A DNA stretch of 64,000 nt, from the NCBI RefSeq assembly GCF_000196795.1, contig NC_014259.1:1-64000 (forward strand), written 5' to 3'. Position numbers and translations under genes: made by a program. Positions 1-8,136 of the stretch are shown here, piece by piece. The notes under the pieces are model-generated. The model saw only the letters and a list, made by a program, of their open reading frames with translations. It had not been told where the DNA came from and searched no databases. The DNA comes from Acinetobacter oleivorans DR1 (GTDB lineage Bacteria; Pseudomonadota; Gammaproteobacteria; Pseudomonadales; Moraxellaceae). The first letter of the stretch is position 1. The number at the start of each line of letters is the position of its first letter.

Positions 1-323
1 TTCTTATTAGGAGTGGTTTTTTCTGTGGATTTCGCACTTTTAAATTTAAAAAACATATGTTTGGGTTGTTGATAACTCTGTTTTTATTATATTTATGGAT
101 TGTGGATAAGTTTGTGTGATAATTTATCCACAGGTTGTGCAAAAAGTTATACACAAGTGGTTTTGAATTTAAATTTATTCACAAGAGTTTTCTTTTTAGA
201 CAAAATCACTCGAATTCGTCATGACAGATGTGGATAACTTGGTTAGAATGGCGACCCCTTCTCATATGGAAGGGTGAATCTTTAGATTGTTTGAATTTAA
301 AAACGCAAAAATAGGGGATACAC
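1..323. other. oriC: oriC-like region upstream of dnaA
   Basis: This AT-rich, gene-free stretch carries six 9-mers that match or nearly match the DnaA box TTATCCACA. The exact or reverse-complement matches are at 101-109 (reverse), 124-132 (forward) and 229-237 (reverse). Variants TTATACACA at 147-155, TTATTCACA at 175-183 and reverse TTATCAACA at 67-75 lie between them. A weaker half-match is at 24-32. Runs of A and T between boxes could serve as the unwinding element. DnaA boxes directly upstream of dnaA are the usual origin arrangement in gammaproteobacteria such as Pseudomonas. The dnaA promoter must also lie here but I could not place it with confidence. Confidence 0.85.
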
Positions 324-1730
324 ATGCTTTGGACAGACTGCTTAACTCGCTTGCGACAAGAGCTCTCTGATAACGTCTTTGCGATGTGGATTCGCCCATT
401 AGTTGCTGAAGAAGTAGAAGGGATACTACGTCTCTATGCTCCTAACCCTTATTGGACGCGTTACATTCAAGAGAATCATTTAGAATTAATTTCTATATTG
501 GCTGAGCAGTTGTCAGAAGGGCGTGTCCGTCAGGTTGAGATTTTAGTTGATTCTCGTCCTGGGAGTATTTTGTCATCGAGCGAACAACCAGCAACCACTA
601 CAGCTGCTTTGCAAACTGCGCCACCACAAAGTATTAAAGTAAAAAAAGAGCCTGAGTCTGTTTCTAGCCCACATGCGAATAGTGTCGTCAATCCGAAAAC
701 ATCGAAAAAGAAACTACTGAATCCTCAGTTTACTTTTTCTTTATTTGTTGAAGGGCGTTCGAACCAGATGGCTGCTGAAACATGTAGAAAAGTATTAACT
801 CAATTAGGTGCTTCACAGCATAACCCTTTGTTTTTATACGGTCCTACAGGATTAGGTAAGACGCACTTAATGCAAGCAGTGGGTAATGCTTTATTACAAG
901 CCAAACCAAATGCTCGTGTGATGTATATGACTTCCGAGAGTTTTGTTCAGGATTTTGTGAGTTCTTTACAAAAAGGCAAAGTAGAAGAATTTAAGAAGAA
1001 CTGCCGTTCTTTGGATTTATTGTTGGTCGATGATATTCATCTCTTAGCGGGTAAAGAGGCGAGTCTAGTTGAGTTCTTCTATACATTTAATGCTTTACTT
1101 GATGAATCTAAACAAATTATTTTAACTTCAGACCGTTATCCAAAAGAATTAACAGAGTTAGATCCGCGTTTAGTTTCCCGTTTTTCTTGGGGACTTTCAG
1201 TAGGTGTTGAACCACCAGATATTGAAACTCGTATCGAAATTTTATTAAAGAAAGCCGAAAATAGCGGCGTTGATTTACCTCGAAATTGTGCACTATTTAT
1301 TGCACAACAAGTCGTTGCTAACGTACGTGAACTTGAAGGGGCACTTAATAAAGTCGTTGCAATTTCTCGTTTTAAAGGTGCGCCAATCGATCTTGATGTT
1401 GTGCGTGAGTCTTTAAAAGATGTGTTGGCTATCCGTGCACGAACGATTAGTGTAGAAAATATTCAGCGCGTGGTAAGTGAATATTTCCGTATTCCATTAA
1501 AAGAATTAGTAGGGCCCAAACGTACGCGAATTTATGCTCGACCACGTCAGTTAGCAATGGGACTTGCTCGTGAATTGACCGGTGATAGTTTTCCAGAAAT
1601 TGGAATGGCTTTTGGTGGACGCGACCACAGTACTGTGATGCATGCTTGTGAAAAAGTAACCAGTCTGCGCGGAGAAGATCCAATTTTTGACGAAGATTAT
1701 AAAAATCTACTGCGTCTACTTCAGAGTTAA
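324..1730 (+). CDS. dnaA: Chromosomal replication initiator DnaA
   Basis: DnaA binds DnaA boxes in oriC as an ATP-bound oligomer, opens the DNA and loads the helicase. The 468-residue protein has the N-terminal domain I (about 1-90), a short Ser/Pro/Lys-rich linker (about 90-130), the AAA+ domain with Walker A GPTGLGKT at residues 173-180 and Walker B ending in DD at 236-237, and the C-terminal helix-turn-helix with the signature GGRDHSTVMHAC near residue 430. An AGGGGA ribosome site precedes the ATG. It heads the dnaA-dnaN-recF-gyrB cluster and sits directly after the DnaA boxes, so autoregulation by DnaA is likely. Confidence 0.98.
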   Translation: MLWTDCLTRLRQELSDNVFAMWIRPLVAEEVEGILRLYAPNPYWTRYIQENHLELISILAEQLSEGRVRQVEILVDSRPGSILSSSEQPATTTAALQTAPPQSIKVKKEPESVSSPHANSVVNPKTSKKKLLNPQFTFSLFVEGRSNQMAAETCRKVLTQLGASQHNPLFLYGPTGLGKTHLMQAVGNALLQAKPNARVMYMTSESFVQDFVSSLQKGKVEEFKKNCRSLDLLLVDDIHLLAGKEASLVEFFYTFNALLDESKQIILTSDRYPKELTELDPRLVSRFSWGLSVGVEPPDIETRIEILLKKAENSGVDLPRNCALFIAQQVVANVRELEGALNKVVAISRFKGAPIDLDVVRESLKDVLAIRARTISVENIQRVVSEYFRIPLKELVGPKRTRIYARPRQLAMGLARELTGDSFPEIGMAFGGRDHSTVMHACEKVTSLRGEDPIFDEDYKNLLRLLQS

Positions 1731-1827
1731 TGAAATAATAAGACATTGTTGCAAAGTCTACGTAAGTGCAGCATAGTACACAGCTAAAAAATGAAATATT
1801 TGCTCCAAGTTGCTAGAGGAATGAATC

Positions 1828-2976
1828 GTGCGTTTGAAAATCGCTAAAGAAAGTTTACTCAATGTTTTATCGCATGTTGTCGGTGCGGTAGAACGTCGTC
1901 ATACATTGAATATTCTTTCAAACGTCAAAATTCAGACTAATGCTCAGGCGCTCACCATTACTGGTTCCGATTTAGAGGTCGAACTGGTTGCGAGCACTGT
2001 TTTAACAGAAGGGGCATGCCTTGAAGCAGGGGAAACCACAGTCCCTGCGCGTAAATTAATGGAAATTTGTAAATCATTGCCTACAGCTGCATTAATTGAT
2101 TTACAAATTACTGAAGATCAAAGATGTATCTTAAAATCTGGTAATAGCCGTTTCGTATTAGGAACTTTACCAGCAGAAGATTATCCATTATTGACGACTG
2201 AAAATAGTCAAGGTACTCAAGTACAGGTAACTCAACGTGAGTTAAAGCGTTTATTTGAAAAAACTGCTTTTGCGATGGCTGTACAAGATGTACGTTTCTA
2301 TTTAACAGGTACTTTATTGGAAATTGATGAAAATCAATTACGTGCAGTAACAACAGATGGACACCGTTTAGCACTTTGTGAAATTACGGCTTCTTCTACA
2401 TCATCTCAATTGGTTCAGGCTATTGTACCTCGTAAAGCTGTTGGTGAATTACAGCGCTTATTGAGTATTGAAGATGAACAATTAACATTGTTGATTGGTC
2501 GTGAGTTGTTAAATGTAACCATCAATACGCCAAGTCGTGACAAAGAGCAGGGTGATATTACTGTTCGTTTTACAACAAAATTGATCGATGGAAAATTCCC
2601 TGATTATCGTCGTGTAATTCCACGTGGTGGCGATAAACATGTATTAATTAGCCATGATGTATTTAAGCAATCATTACAACGTGTTGCAATTTTGAGTAAT
2701 GAAAAATTGCGTGGCGTTTTCTTGAATTTTAATCAAGATTCTTTACAGCTTCGTGCGAATAATCCTGAGCAAGATGAGGCTATTGAAGATTTAGCTATCC
2801 AATATCAAAACGTACCGCTTGAAATGTCATTTAATGCGCAATATTTACTTGAAGTATTGGGTGTACTTGATGGCGATGACGTAAACATGAGTATGAGTGA
2901 AGCGAATCAGTCTGTTTTGGTCCAAGACCCAGCACATACTGATCAAACTTATGTAGTTATGCCGATGCGTGTATAA
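1828..2976 (+). CDS. dnaN: DNA polymerase III sliding clamp (beta subunit)
   Basis: The beta clamp is a ring-shaped dimer that tethers DNA polymerase III to its template and is a docking site for repair and regulatory proteins. The 382-residue length is close to the E. coli 366-residue clamp, and the sequence ends in the typical VVMPMRV tail. The start is GTG, read as MRLKIAKESLL, with a TAGAGGA ribosome site seven bases upstream; no better ATG is present. It follows dnaA by about 100 bases and precedes recF by 14 bases, so co-transcription is likely. No terminator is visible between these genes. Confidence 0.97.
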   Translation: MRLKIAKESLLNVLSHVVGAVERRHTLNILSNVKIQTNAQALTITGSDLEVELVASTVLTEGACLEAGETTVPARKLMEICKSLPTAALIDLQITEDQRCILKSGNSRFVLGTLPAEDYPLLTTENSQGTQVQVTQRELKRLFEKTAFAMAVQDVRFYLTGTLLEIDENQLRAVTTDGHRLALCEITASSTSSQLVQAIVPRKAVGELQRLLSIEDEQLTLLIGRELLNVTINTPSRDKEQGDITVRFTTKLIDGKFPDYRRVIPRGGDKHVLISHDVFKQSLQRVAILSNEKLRGVFLNFNQDSLQLRANNPEQDEAIEDLAIQYQNVPLEMSFNAQYLLEVLGVLDGDDVNMSMSEANQSVLVQDPAHTDQTYVVMPMRV

Positions 2977-2990
2977 TCTGGCTATCTAAT

Positions 2991-4073
2991 ATGCATCTTA
3001 CGCGCTTAAACATTGAACGTGTGCGTAATTTAAAAACGGTTGCACTCCAAGGGTTGCAACCGTTTAATATATTTTATGGCGCTAATGGTTCAGGGAAAAC
3101 CTCAATTCTGGAAGCAATTCATTTGCTTGCAACTGGACGATCGTTCCGCACTCATATTCCTAAAAACTATATTCAGTATGCTGCCGAAGATGCGATTGTC
3201 TTTGCACAGTCTAGTACTGAAAAAATTGGCATGCAAAAGTTAGCCTCTGGTGAGCAGTTGATGAAGGTCAATGGCGATACCGTAGCTACCCAAGGCCAAC
3301 TTGCTAAATTGCTTCCTTTGCAGCATCTTGATCCACAAAGTACCGACATTATCGACCATGGTGCAAAACCACGACGCCAACTTTTAGATTGGCTGATGTT
3401 CCACGTGGAACCTGAATTTTATTTTGCATGGCAATACTATTCGCGGGCTTTAAAACAGCGAAATACGCTACTTAAAACCCGAAGAAATTTGTCGTTGGCT
3501 GATTTAGAGCCTTGGAACAAAATGCTGAGTGATTATGGTGAAATTTTGCACTCTCAGCGCTTGGGTATTGTGGAACAATGGAATGTGTTTTTTCAAAATG
3601 ATTTGAGCCAATTACTCCCTGATCTTGAAATTGAACTGGAATACAGTCCAGGTTTTCATACAGAGCAGGGCCTCATGCAAGACCTACTAAATCAACACCA
3701 AAAAGATATCGAAAGACGGTATACCGAATATGGTCCTCATCGTGCAGATTTACGCTTAAAAACCCCGTTTGGACATGCTGATGTGGTTTTATCAAGAGGT
3801 CAGAAAAAACTGCTGATTATTGCTTTAAAACTGTCACAAATTGCAATGTTACATGCGAGTAATAAGGAAACTGTGGTATTATTAGATGATCTGACAGCAG
3901 AATTAGACTTAACCGCACAACAACGTTTAATTGAACGATTAAGCCAACTTGGTAGCCAGGTTTTTATGACAACTTTAGATCATGCATCGGTAAAAAAACA
4001 CTTACATGATCTGTCTATTTCATATCAATTATTCAATGTTGAATCCGGTCAAGTTAGTCTTGCTTCACCATAA
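2991..4073 (+). CDS. recF: DNA replication and repair protein RecF
   Basis: RecF is an SMC-like ATPase that helps load RecA at gaps through the RecFOR pathway. The 360-residue protein has Walker A GANGSGKT at residues 30-37, the SRGQKK signature near residue 265, and a Walker B region LLDDLTAELD near 298. Length and motif order are typical. It lies 14 bases after dnaN and 52 bases before gyrB in the conserved origin cluster. An oddity is that the codons for Phe-His-Val-Glu-Pro near residue 138 also form an exact parS-type palindrome (see the feature at 3397-3412). Confidence 0.97.
   Translation: MHLTRLNIERVRNLKTVALQGLQPFNIFYGANGSGKTSILEAIHLLATGRSFRTHIPKNYIQYAAEDAIVFAQSSTEKIGMQKLASGEQLMKVNGDTVATQGQLAKLLPLQHLDPQSTDIIDHGAKPRRQLLDWLMFHVEPEFYFAWQYYSRALKQRNTLLKTRRNLSLADLEPWNKMLSDYGEILHSQRLGIVEQWNVFFQNDLSQLLPDLEIELEYSPGFHTEQGLMQDLLNQHQKDIERRYTEYGPHRADLRLKTPFGHADVVLSRGQKKLLIIALKLSQIAMLHASNKETVVLLDDLTAELDLTAQQRLIERLSQLGSQVFMTTLDHASVKKHLHDLSISYQLFNVESGQVSLASP
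3397..3412. promoter_or_regulatory. parS: parS centromere site inside recF
   Basis: The 16-mer TGTTCCACGTGGAACC is identical, as I recall it, to the parS sequence bound by ParB in Pseudomonas. It reads as the codons for M-F-H-V-E-P in recF. ParB loading here would mark the origin region for segregation. The parA and parB genes are not in this window. Two further exact copies of the 14-bp core occur at 17930-17943 and 56713-56726. Confidence 0.85.
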
Positions 4074-4125
4074 TTTTTTGATGTTAACCATCTTTGAATA
4101 AACCTATATTTGCTAGGGAGAAACC

Positions 4126-6594
4126 ATGAGTTCAGAGTCTCAATCAGCCTCTCAAACAGAACAAACCAATGAAAAGGCTTATGATTCCTCTAGTATTAAA
4201 GTATTACGTGGATTAGATGCAGTTCGTAAACGTCCGGGTATGTATATTGGGGATACAGACGACGGTACCGGTTTACACCATATGGTATTCGAGGTAGTCG
4301 ATAACGCAATCGATGAAGCTTTAGCTGGGCATTGTGATGAAATTATTGTCACTATTCATGAAGATGAGTCAGTAAGCGTTTCTGATAATGGCCGTGGTAT
4401 TCCAACCGATATTCACCCTGAAGAAGGTGTTTCTGCAGCTGAAGTAATTCTTACCATTCTGCACGCAGGTGGTAAGTTTGATGACAACAGCTATAAAGTT
4501 TCAGGTGGTTTGCACGGCGTAGGTGTTTCTGTAGTAAACGCACTTTCGCGTAAATTACATTTAATGATTTCTCGCGCTGGTCAAGTGCATGAGCAAGAAT
4601 ATCAACACGGCGATCCACAATATCCATTACGTGTGATTGGTGAAACAGATAAAAGCGGTACAACAGTACGTTTTTGGCCAAGTGCAGAAACTTTTAGCCA
4701 AACTATCTTTAACGTAGAAATTCTAGCGCGTCGTTTACGTGAGCTTTCATTCTTGAATGCGGGCGTGCGTATTGTTTTACGTGATGAACGAATTAACCTT
4801 GAACATGTGTATGACTACGAAGGTGGCTTATCTGAGTTTGTAAAATATATTAACGAAGGTAAAACTCATCTGAATGAGATTTTCCATTTTACTGCGGATA
4901 CAGATAACGGCATTGTTGTAGAAGTAGCCTTGCAGTGGAACGAAAGTTATCAAGAAAACGTTCGTTGTTTTACCAATAACATTCCTCAAAAAGATGGTGG
5001 TACACATTTAGCAGGTTTCCGTGCAGCGTTGACTCGTGGTCTTAACCAATATCTTGAAAATGAAAATATTATCAAGAAAGAAAAAGTTAATGTAACCGGT
5101 GATGACGCGCGTGAAGGTTTAACTGCTATTATTTCGGTAAAAGTACCTGATCCGAAGTTCTCATCTCAAACCAAAGAAAAACTGGTATCGAGTGAAGTAA
5201 AACCAGCAGTTGAGCAAGCAATGAACAAAGAGTTCTCTGCTTACTTACTTGAAAACCCGCAAGCTGCAAAATCGATTGCAGGCAAAATTATTGATGCTGC
5301 ACGTGCACGTGATGCTGCACGTAAAGCACGTGAAATGACGCGTCGTAAAAGCGCGCTTGATATCGCTGGTTTACCAGGTAAATTGGCAGATTGTCAGGAA
5401 AAAGATCCAGCACTTTCTGAACTATATCTTGTCGAGGGTGATTCTGCAGGTGGTAGTGCCAAGCAAGGCCGTAACCGTAAAATGCAGGCTATTTTACCTT
5501 TGAAAGGTAAAATTCTAAACGTTGAACGTGCTCGCTTTGACAAAATGATTTCTAGTCAGGAAGTAGGTACTTTAATTACTGCGCTTGGTTGTGGTATTGG
5601 CCGTGAAGAATATAATCCCGATAAGCTACGCTATCATAAAATCATTATCATGACCGATGCCGACGTTGATGGTTCGCACATTCGTACCTTGTTATTAACG
5701 TTCTTCTTCCGTCAAATGCCAGAATTGGTTGAGCGTGGGCATATCTATATTGCGCAGCCACCTTTGTATAAATTGAAAAAAGGTAAGCAGGAACAATACA
5801 TCAAAGATAATGATGCATTGGAAACTTATTTAATTTCAAATGCGATTGATGAGCTATCTTTGCATACCAATGCTGAAGCGCCTGCTATTACGGGTGAAGC
5901 TCTTGCAAAAGTAATTCAAGACTATCAAGTTTCACAAAAGAGCTTACAGCGCTTAACTTTACGTTATCCAGCTAGCTTATTGGATGCTTTACTTGAAGTA
6001 GAAGCATTCAAGAGCGATCAAAATCATGATCAGGCTTATGTACAACAATGGGCTGATCAAGTAAAAGCTATCATTACAAGGTTACAGCCAAGTTTACGTC
6101 CAGAAATTACACTAGAGTCATTTGAACGTGAAAATGCTCAAGGTGAAAAATCTGCGCATTATTGGCCGCGTATTACAGTATATGTTCATAACTTGCCACA
6201 TGCATATTTGCTTGATGCAGCTTTATTGAATTCAGCTGAGTATGCACGTTTGCTGAAAAACTCGAAGAGTTGGTTCAGTTTGCTTGAAGATGGTGCTTAT
6301 TTACAAAAAGGTGATCGCCGTATTCAGGTAGCTAACTTCCATCAAGTTTGGCAGCATATTTTGCAAGATTCGCGTCGCGGTATGATGATTCAGCGCTATA
6401 AAGGTCTTGGCGAGATGAACGCTGAACAGCTTTGGGAAACGACAATGGATCCTGAAAACCGTAATATGTTGCAGGTAACTATTGATGATGCGATTGAAGC
6501 AGATCGTATGTTCTCTTGCTTGATGGGTGATGATGTGGAACCACGTCGTGCATTCATTGAAGAAAATGCTTTAAATGCGGATATTGATGCTTAA
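4126..6594 (+). CDS. gyrB: DNA gyrase subunit B
   Basis: GyrB supplies the ATPase and part of the DNA-cleavage core of gyrase, which introduces negative supercoils. The 822-residue sequence shows the GHKL ATPase motifs (EVVDNAIDEA, DNGRGIP, GGLHGVGVSVVNA), the TOPRIM segment EGDSAGGSAKQGRN starting at Glu437 and DADVDG at about 511-516, and the C-terminal QRYKGLGEMN. It is longer than Gram-positive GyrB because of the insert in the TOPRIM half that is usual in gammaproteobacteria. The protein begins with a Ser/Gln/Thr-rich tail before the ATPase domain. The ATG follows TAGGGAGAAACC. It is the last replication gene of the origin cluster. Confidence 0.98.
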   Translation: MSSESQSASQTEQTNEKAYDSSSIKVLRGLDAVRKRPGMYIGDTDDGTGLHHMVFEVVDNAIDEALAGHCDEIIVTIHEDESVSVSDNGRGIPTDIHPEEGVSAAEVILTILHAGGKFDDNSYKVSGGLHGVGVSVVNALSRKLHLMISRAGQVHEQEYQHGDPQYPLRVIGETDKSGTTVRFWPSAETFSQTIFNVEILARRLRELSFLNAGVRIVLRDERINLEHVYDYEGGLSEFVKYINEGKTHLNEIFHFTADTDNGIVVEVALQWNESYQENVRCFTNNIPQKDGGTHLAGFRAALTRGLNQYLENENIIKKEKVNVTGDDAREGLTAIISVKVPDPKFSSQTKEKLVSSEVKPAVEQAMNKEFSAYLLENPQAAKSIAGKIIDAARARDAARKAREMTRRKSALDIAGLPGKLADCQEKDPALSELYLVEGDSAGGSAKQGRNRKMQAILPLKGKILNVERARFDKMISSQEVGTLITALGCGIGREEYNPDKLRYHKIIIMTDADVDGSHIRTLLLTFFFRQMPELVERGHIYIAQPPLYKLKKGKQEQYIKDNDALETYLISNAIDELSLHTNAEAPAITGEALAKVIQDYQVSQKSLQRLTLRYPASLLDALLEVEAFKSDQNHDQAYVQQWADQVKAIITRLQPSLRPEITLESFERENAQGEKSAHYWPRITVYVHNLPHAYLLDAALLNSAEYARLLKNSKSWFSLLEDGAYLQKGDRRIQVANFHQVWQHILQDSRRGMMIQRYKGLGEMNAEQLWETTMDPENRNMLQVTIDDAIEADRMFSCLMGDDVEPRRAFIEENALNADIDA

Positions 6595-6631
6595 TTGATA
6601 ACACGATTCTAAATCAGTCTAGGGAGAGAAG

Positions 6632-7024
6632 ATGATGGGTCAGAAAGTATTAGCTAGTCTGTTAATCTCATGTGCGTTTTTAGGAAGCTCTGCTGTTTGG
6701 GCAGCTGATTTAGAAACAAATATGAAAACTTTAGCTAAGAGCACTAAAGCATTTGCTGAAGCGAAAGATGCTGCTAATGCGAAACAACAACTTGTTGTAA
6801 TGCGTGAAGCAGCAGTTTCTTCTAAGCAATATTTGCCGCATAAACTCGAAGGTTTACCTTCAGGAAATGTACAGGTAAAAGAGTACCAAGCTGGTTTAGA
6901 TCAGCTTGTTACTGAGATTGATAAAGTAACTGCATTAGTTGAGCAAGGACAATTAGACCAAGCAAAAACTGAAGCAATCAATTTAGTCAAAATTCGAAAT
7001 GAAAATCATAAAAAATTTAGATAA
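6632..7024 (+). CDS. Periplasmic cytochrome b562 family protein
   Basis: This is a soluble four-helix-bundle haem protein of the cytochrome b562 family; its electron partner is not known. The 130-residue precursor has a 24-residue signal peptide ending VWA, which leaves 106 residues, the same length as mature E. coli cytochrome b562. The two haem ligands of the family fall at the same mature positions: Met7 (ADLETNM; precursor 31) and His102 (RNENH; precursor 126), and Arg98 is also kept. Haem binding is therefore likely, although this rests on sequence only. Two adjacent ATGs (6632, 6635) follow AGGGAGAG. It lies 37 bases after gyrB and ends at a strong terminator, so it is probably the last gene of that transcript. 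Confidence 0.85.
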   Translation: MMGQKVLASLLISCAFLGSSAVWAADLETNMKTLAKSTKAFAEAKDAANAKQQLVVMREAAVSSKQYLPHKLEGLPSGNVQVKEYQAGLDQLVTEIDKVTALVEQGQLDQAKTEAINLVKIRNENHKKFR

Positions 7025-7040
7025 TTGATTTTTTATGGGA

Positions 7041-7069
7041 AAGGGCTAATCATCATTAGCCCTTTTTTT
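7041..7069 (+). terminator. Intrinsic terminator after the gyrB/cytochrome b562 transcript
   Basis: A perfect 9-10 bp stem, AGGGCTAAT (7042-7050) with ATTAGCCCT (7055-7063), has a 4-base loop and is followed by seven T. It closes the dnaA-gyrB-cytochrome cluster. Confidence 0.92.
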
Positions 7070-7159
7070 GTATCCAGAAAAGCATTTTGTTTAATACCTA
7101 AACTATTGGAAGTTATATTCTCTAGGCGGTACTTACTAATAACAATAGGCAATATAATT

Positions 7160-8086
7160 ATGAAAAAGATTTATAAACTCATATTGGGTAGCATTGTTTT
7201 TGTCACTAGTGTATTTCAATTGCATGCTGCTACAGTCCCGACCTTTTATGGAAAATTAGTTTTTCATCGTTATAGTGATTATGACGCATGGGACAGTAAG
7301 CTTTATCTTTATAACTTCACAACGCAGCAGACTACATTACTGGGCACAAATTGGAAAATCGACCATATGATGAATGGCCATTTTTCCCCAGATGGTAAAT
7401 GGTTAACTTTTATGGGGGTTAACTCTGGGCAGCATTATGGCGATGCATGGGATGTGTATGCTTGGAAAGTGGGTAGTAGTGAGTTACCCATTAACTTAAC
7501 TCAGGGAAATAACAAACGCGACGAAGATCCAAAATTCATAGATAACCAACGTATTATTTTTAAACAAAATGGCGATTTAAAAATCGTTAAAATGACGGAT
7601 CGGACGATTACTTCTGTTACTCAAAATGGTTGGGACATAGAAGAATCGATGCCTTATCCGATGGTGAATACCACCCAAATCTTGTATGCGAAAGGTGCTG
7701 GAAATAATTCTAGAGTTTTCAGTATTGATCAGTCGGGTGCCTATGATACACAACTGACCAATATTGCCTCATATTATCCAGTATGGTGGCAAGGCAGTCA
7801 GTTTTTATATGTGCGTTGGTATAGCTCAACAAATGCCCATGATCAGATCTATCTCTATGATATAGCTAATAAACAAACCACACGTTTGCCATTTAACAGC
7901 ATTAATTATGATACTTCAGATCCAGCACCTTTAGATCAGCGTTACATGGTGGTGTCTCTTGCCGGACAAACAGGCAGTCGAGGCGGTTATGATCTATATA
8001 TCGCAGATAGCCAATCAAGCAATGTTTGGCCTTTACCTGTAAATAGCAATTTAAATGAATTAGGGGCTTTTTATACCCCTTATTAA
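7160..8086 (+). CDS. Secreted TolB-like beta-propeller protein, function unknown
   Basis: The 308-residue protein starts MKKIYKLILGSIVF and has a signal peptide ending near LHAA, so it should be periplasmic or exported. The body has repeated blades with TolB/WD40-like features such as FSPDGKWLTFMG, DEDPKFIDNQRIIFKQNGDLKIV and YDIANKQTTRLPF. Related propellers often hold substrate or partner proteins, but I cannot name a function. The frame is open from 7025, yet that extension begins inside the preceding terminator, so the ATG at 7160 with the signal peptide is the better start. Its ribosome site is weak (AATAGG). It is a single-gene unit with its own terminator. Confidence 0.75.
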   Translation: MKKIYKLILGSIVFVTSVFQLHAATVPTFYGKLVFHRYSDYDAWDSKLYLYNFTTQQTTLLGTNWKIDHMMNGHFSPDGKWLTFMGVNSGQHYGDAWDVYAWKVGSSELPINLTQGNNKRDEDPKFIDNQRIIFKQNGDLKIVKMTDRTITSVTQNGWDIEESMPYPMVNTTQILYAKGAGNNSRVFSIDQSGAYDTQLTNIASYYPVWWQGSQFLYVRWYSSTNAHDQIYLYDIANKQTTRLPFNSINYDTSDPAPLDQRYMVVSLAGQTGSRGGYDLYIADSQSSNVWPLPVNSNLNELGAFYTPY

Positions 8087-8091
8087 TTAAT

Positions 8092-8121
8092 AAAAAAGCC
8101 GATTAAGAAATCGGCTTTTTT
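8092..8121. terminator. Bidirectional intrinsic terminator
   Basis: The 13-bp perfect stem runs A6-GCCGATT (8092-8104) with AATCGGC-T6 (8109-8121) around a 4-base loop. The A-run on one side and T-run on the other allow it to end both the propeller gene (plus) and yheS (minus), which converge here. Confidence 0.93.
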
Positions 8122-8136
8122 ATTTTAGAAAACAGA

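Noticed and set aside
7025..7159. N-terminal extension of the propeller protein
   Set aside because: It begins inside the terminator after cytochrome b562; the signal peptide starts at 7160.
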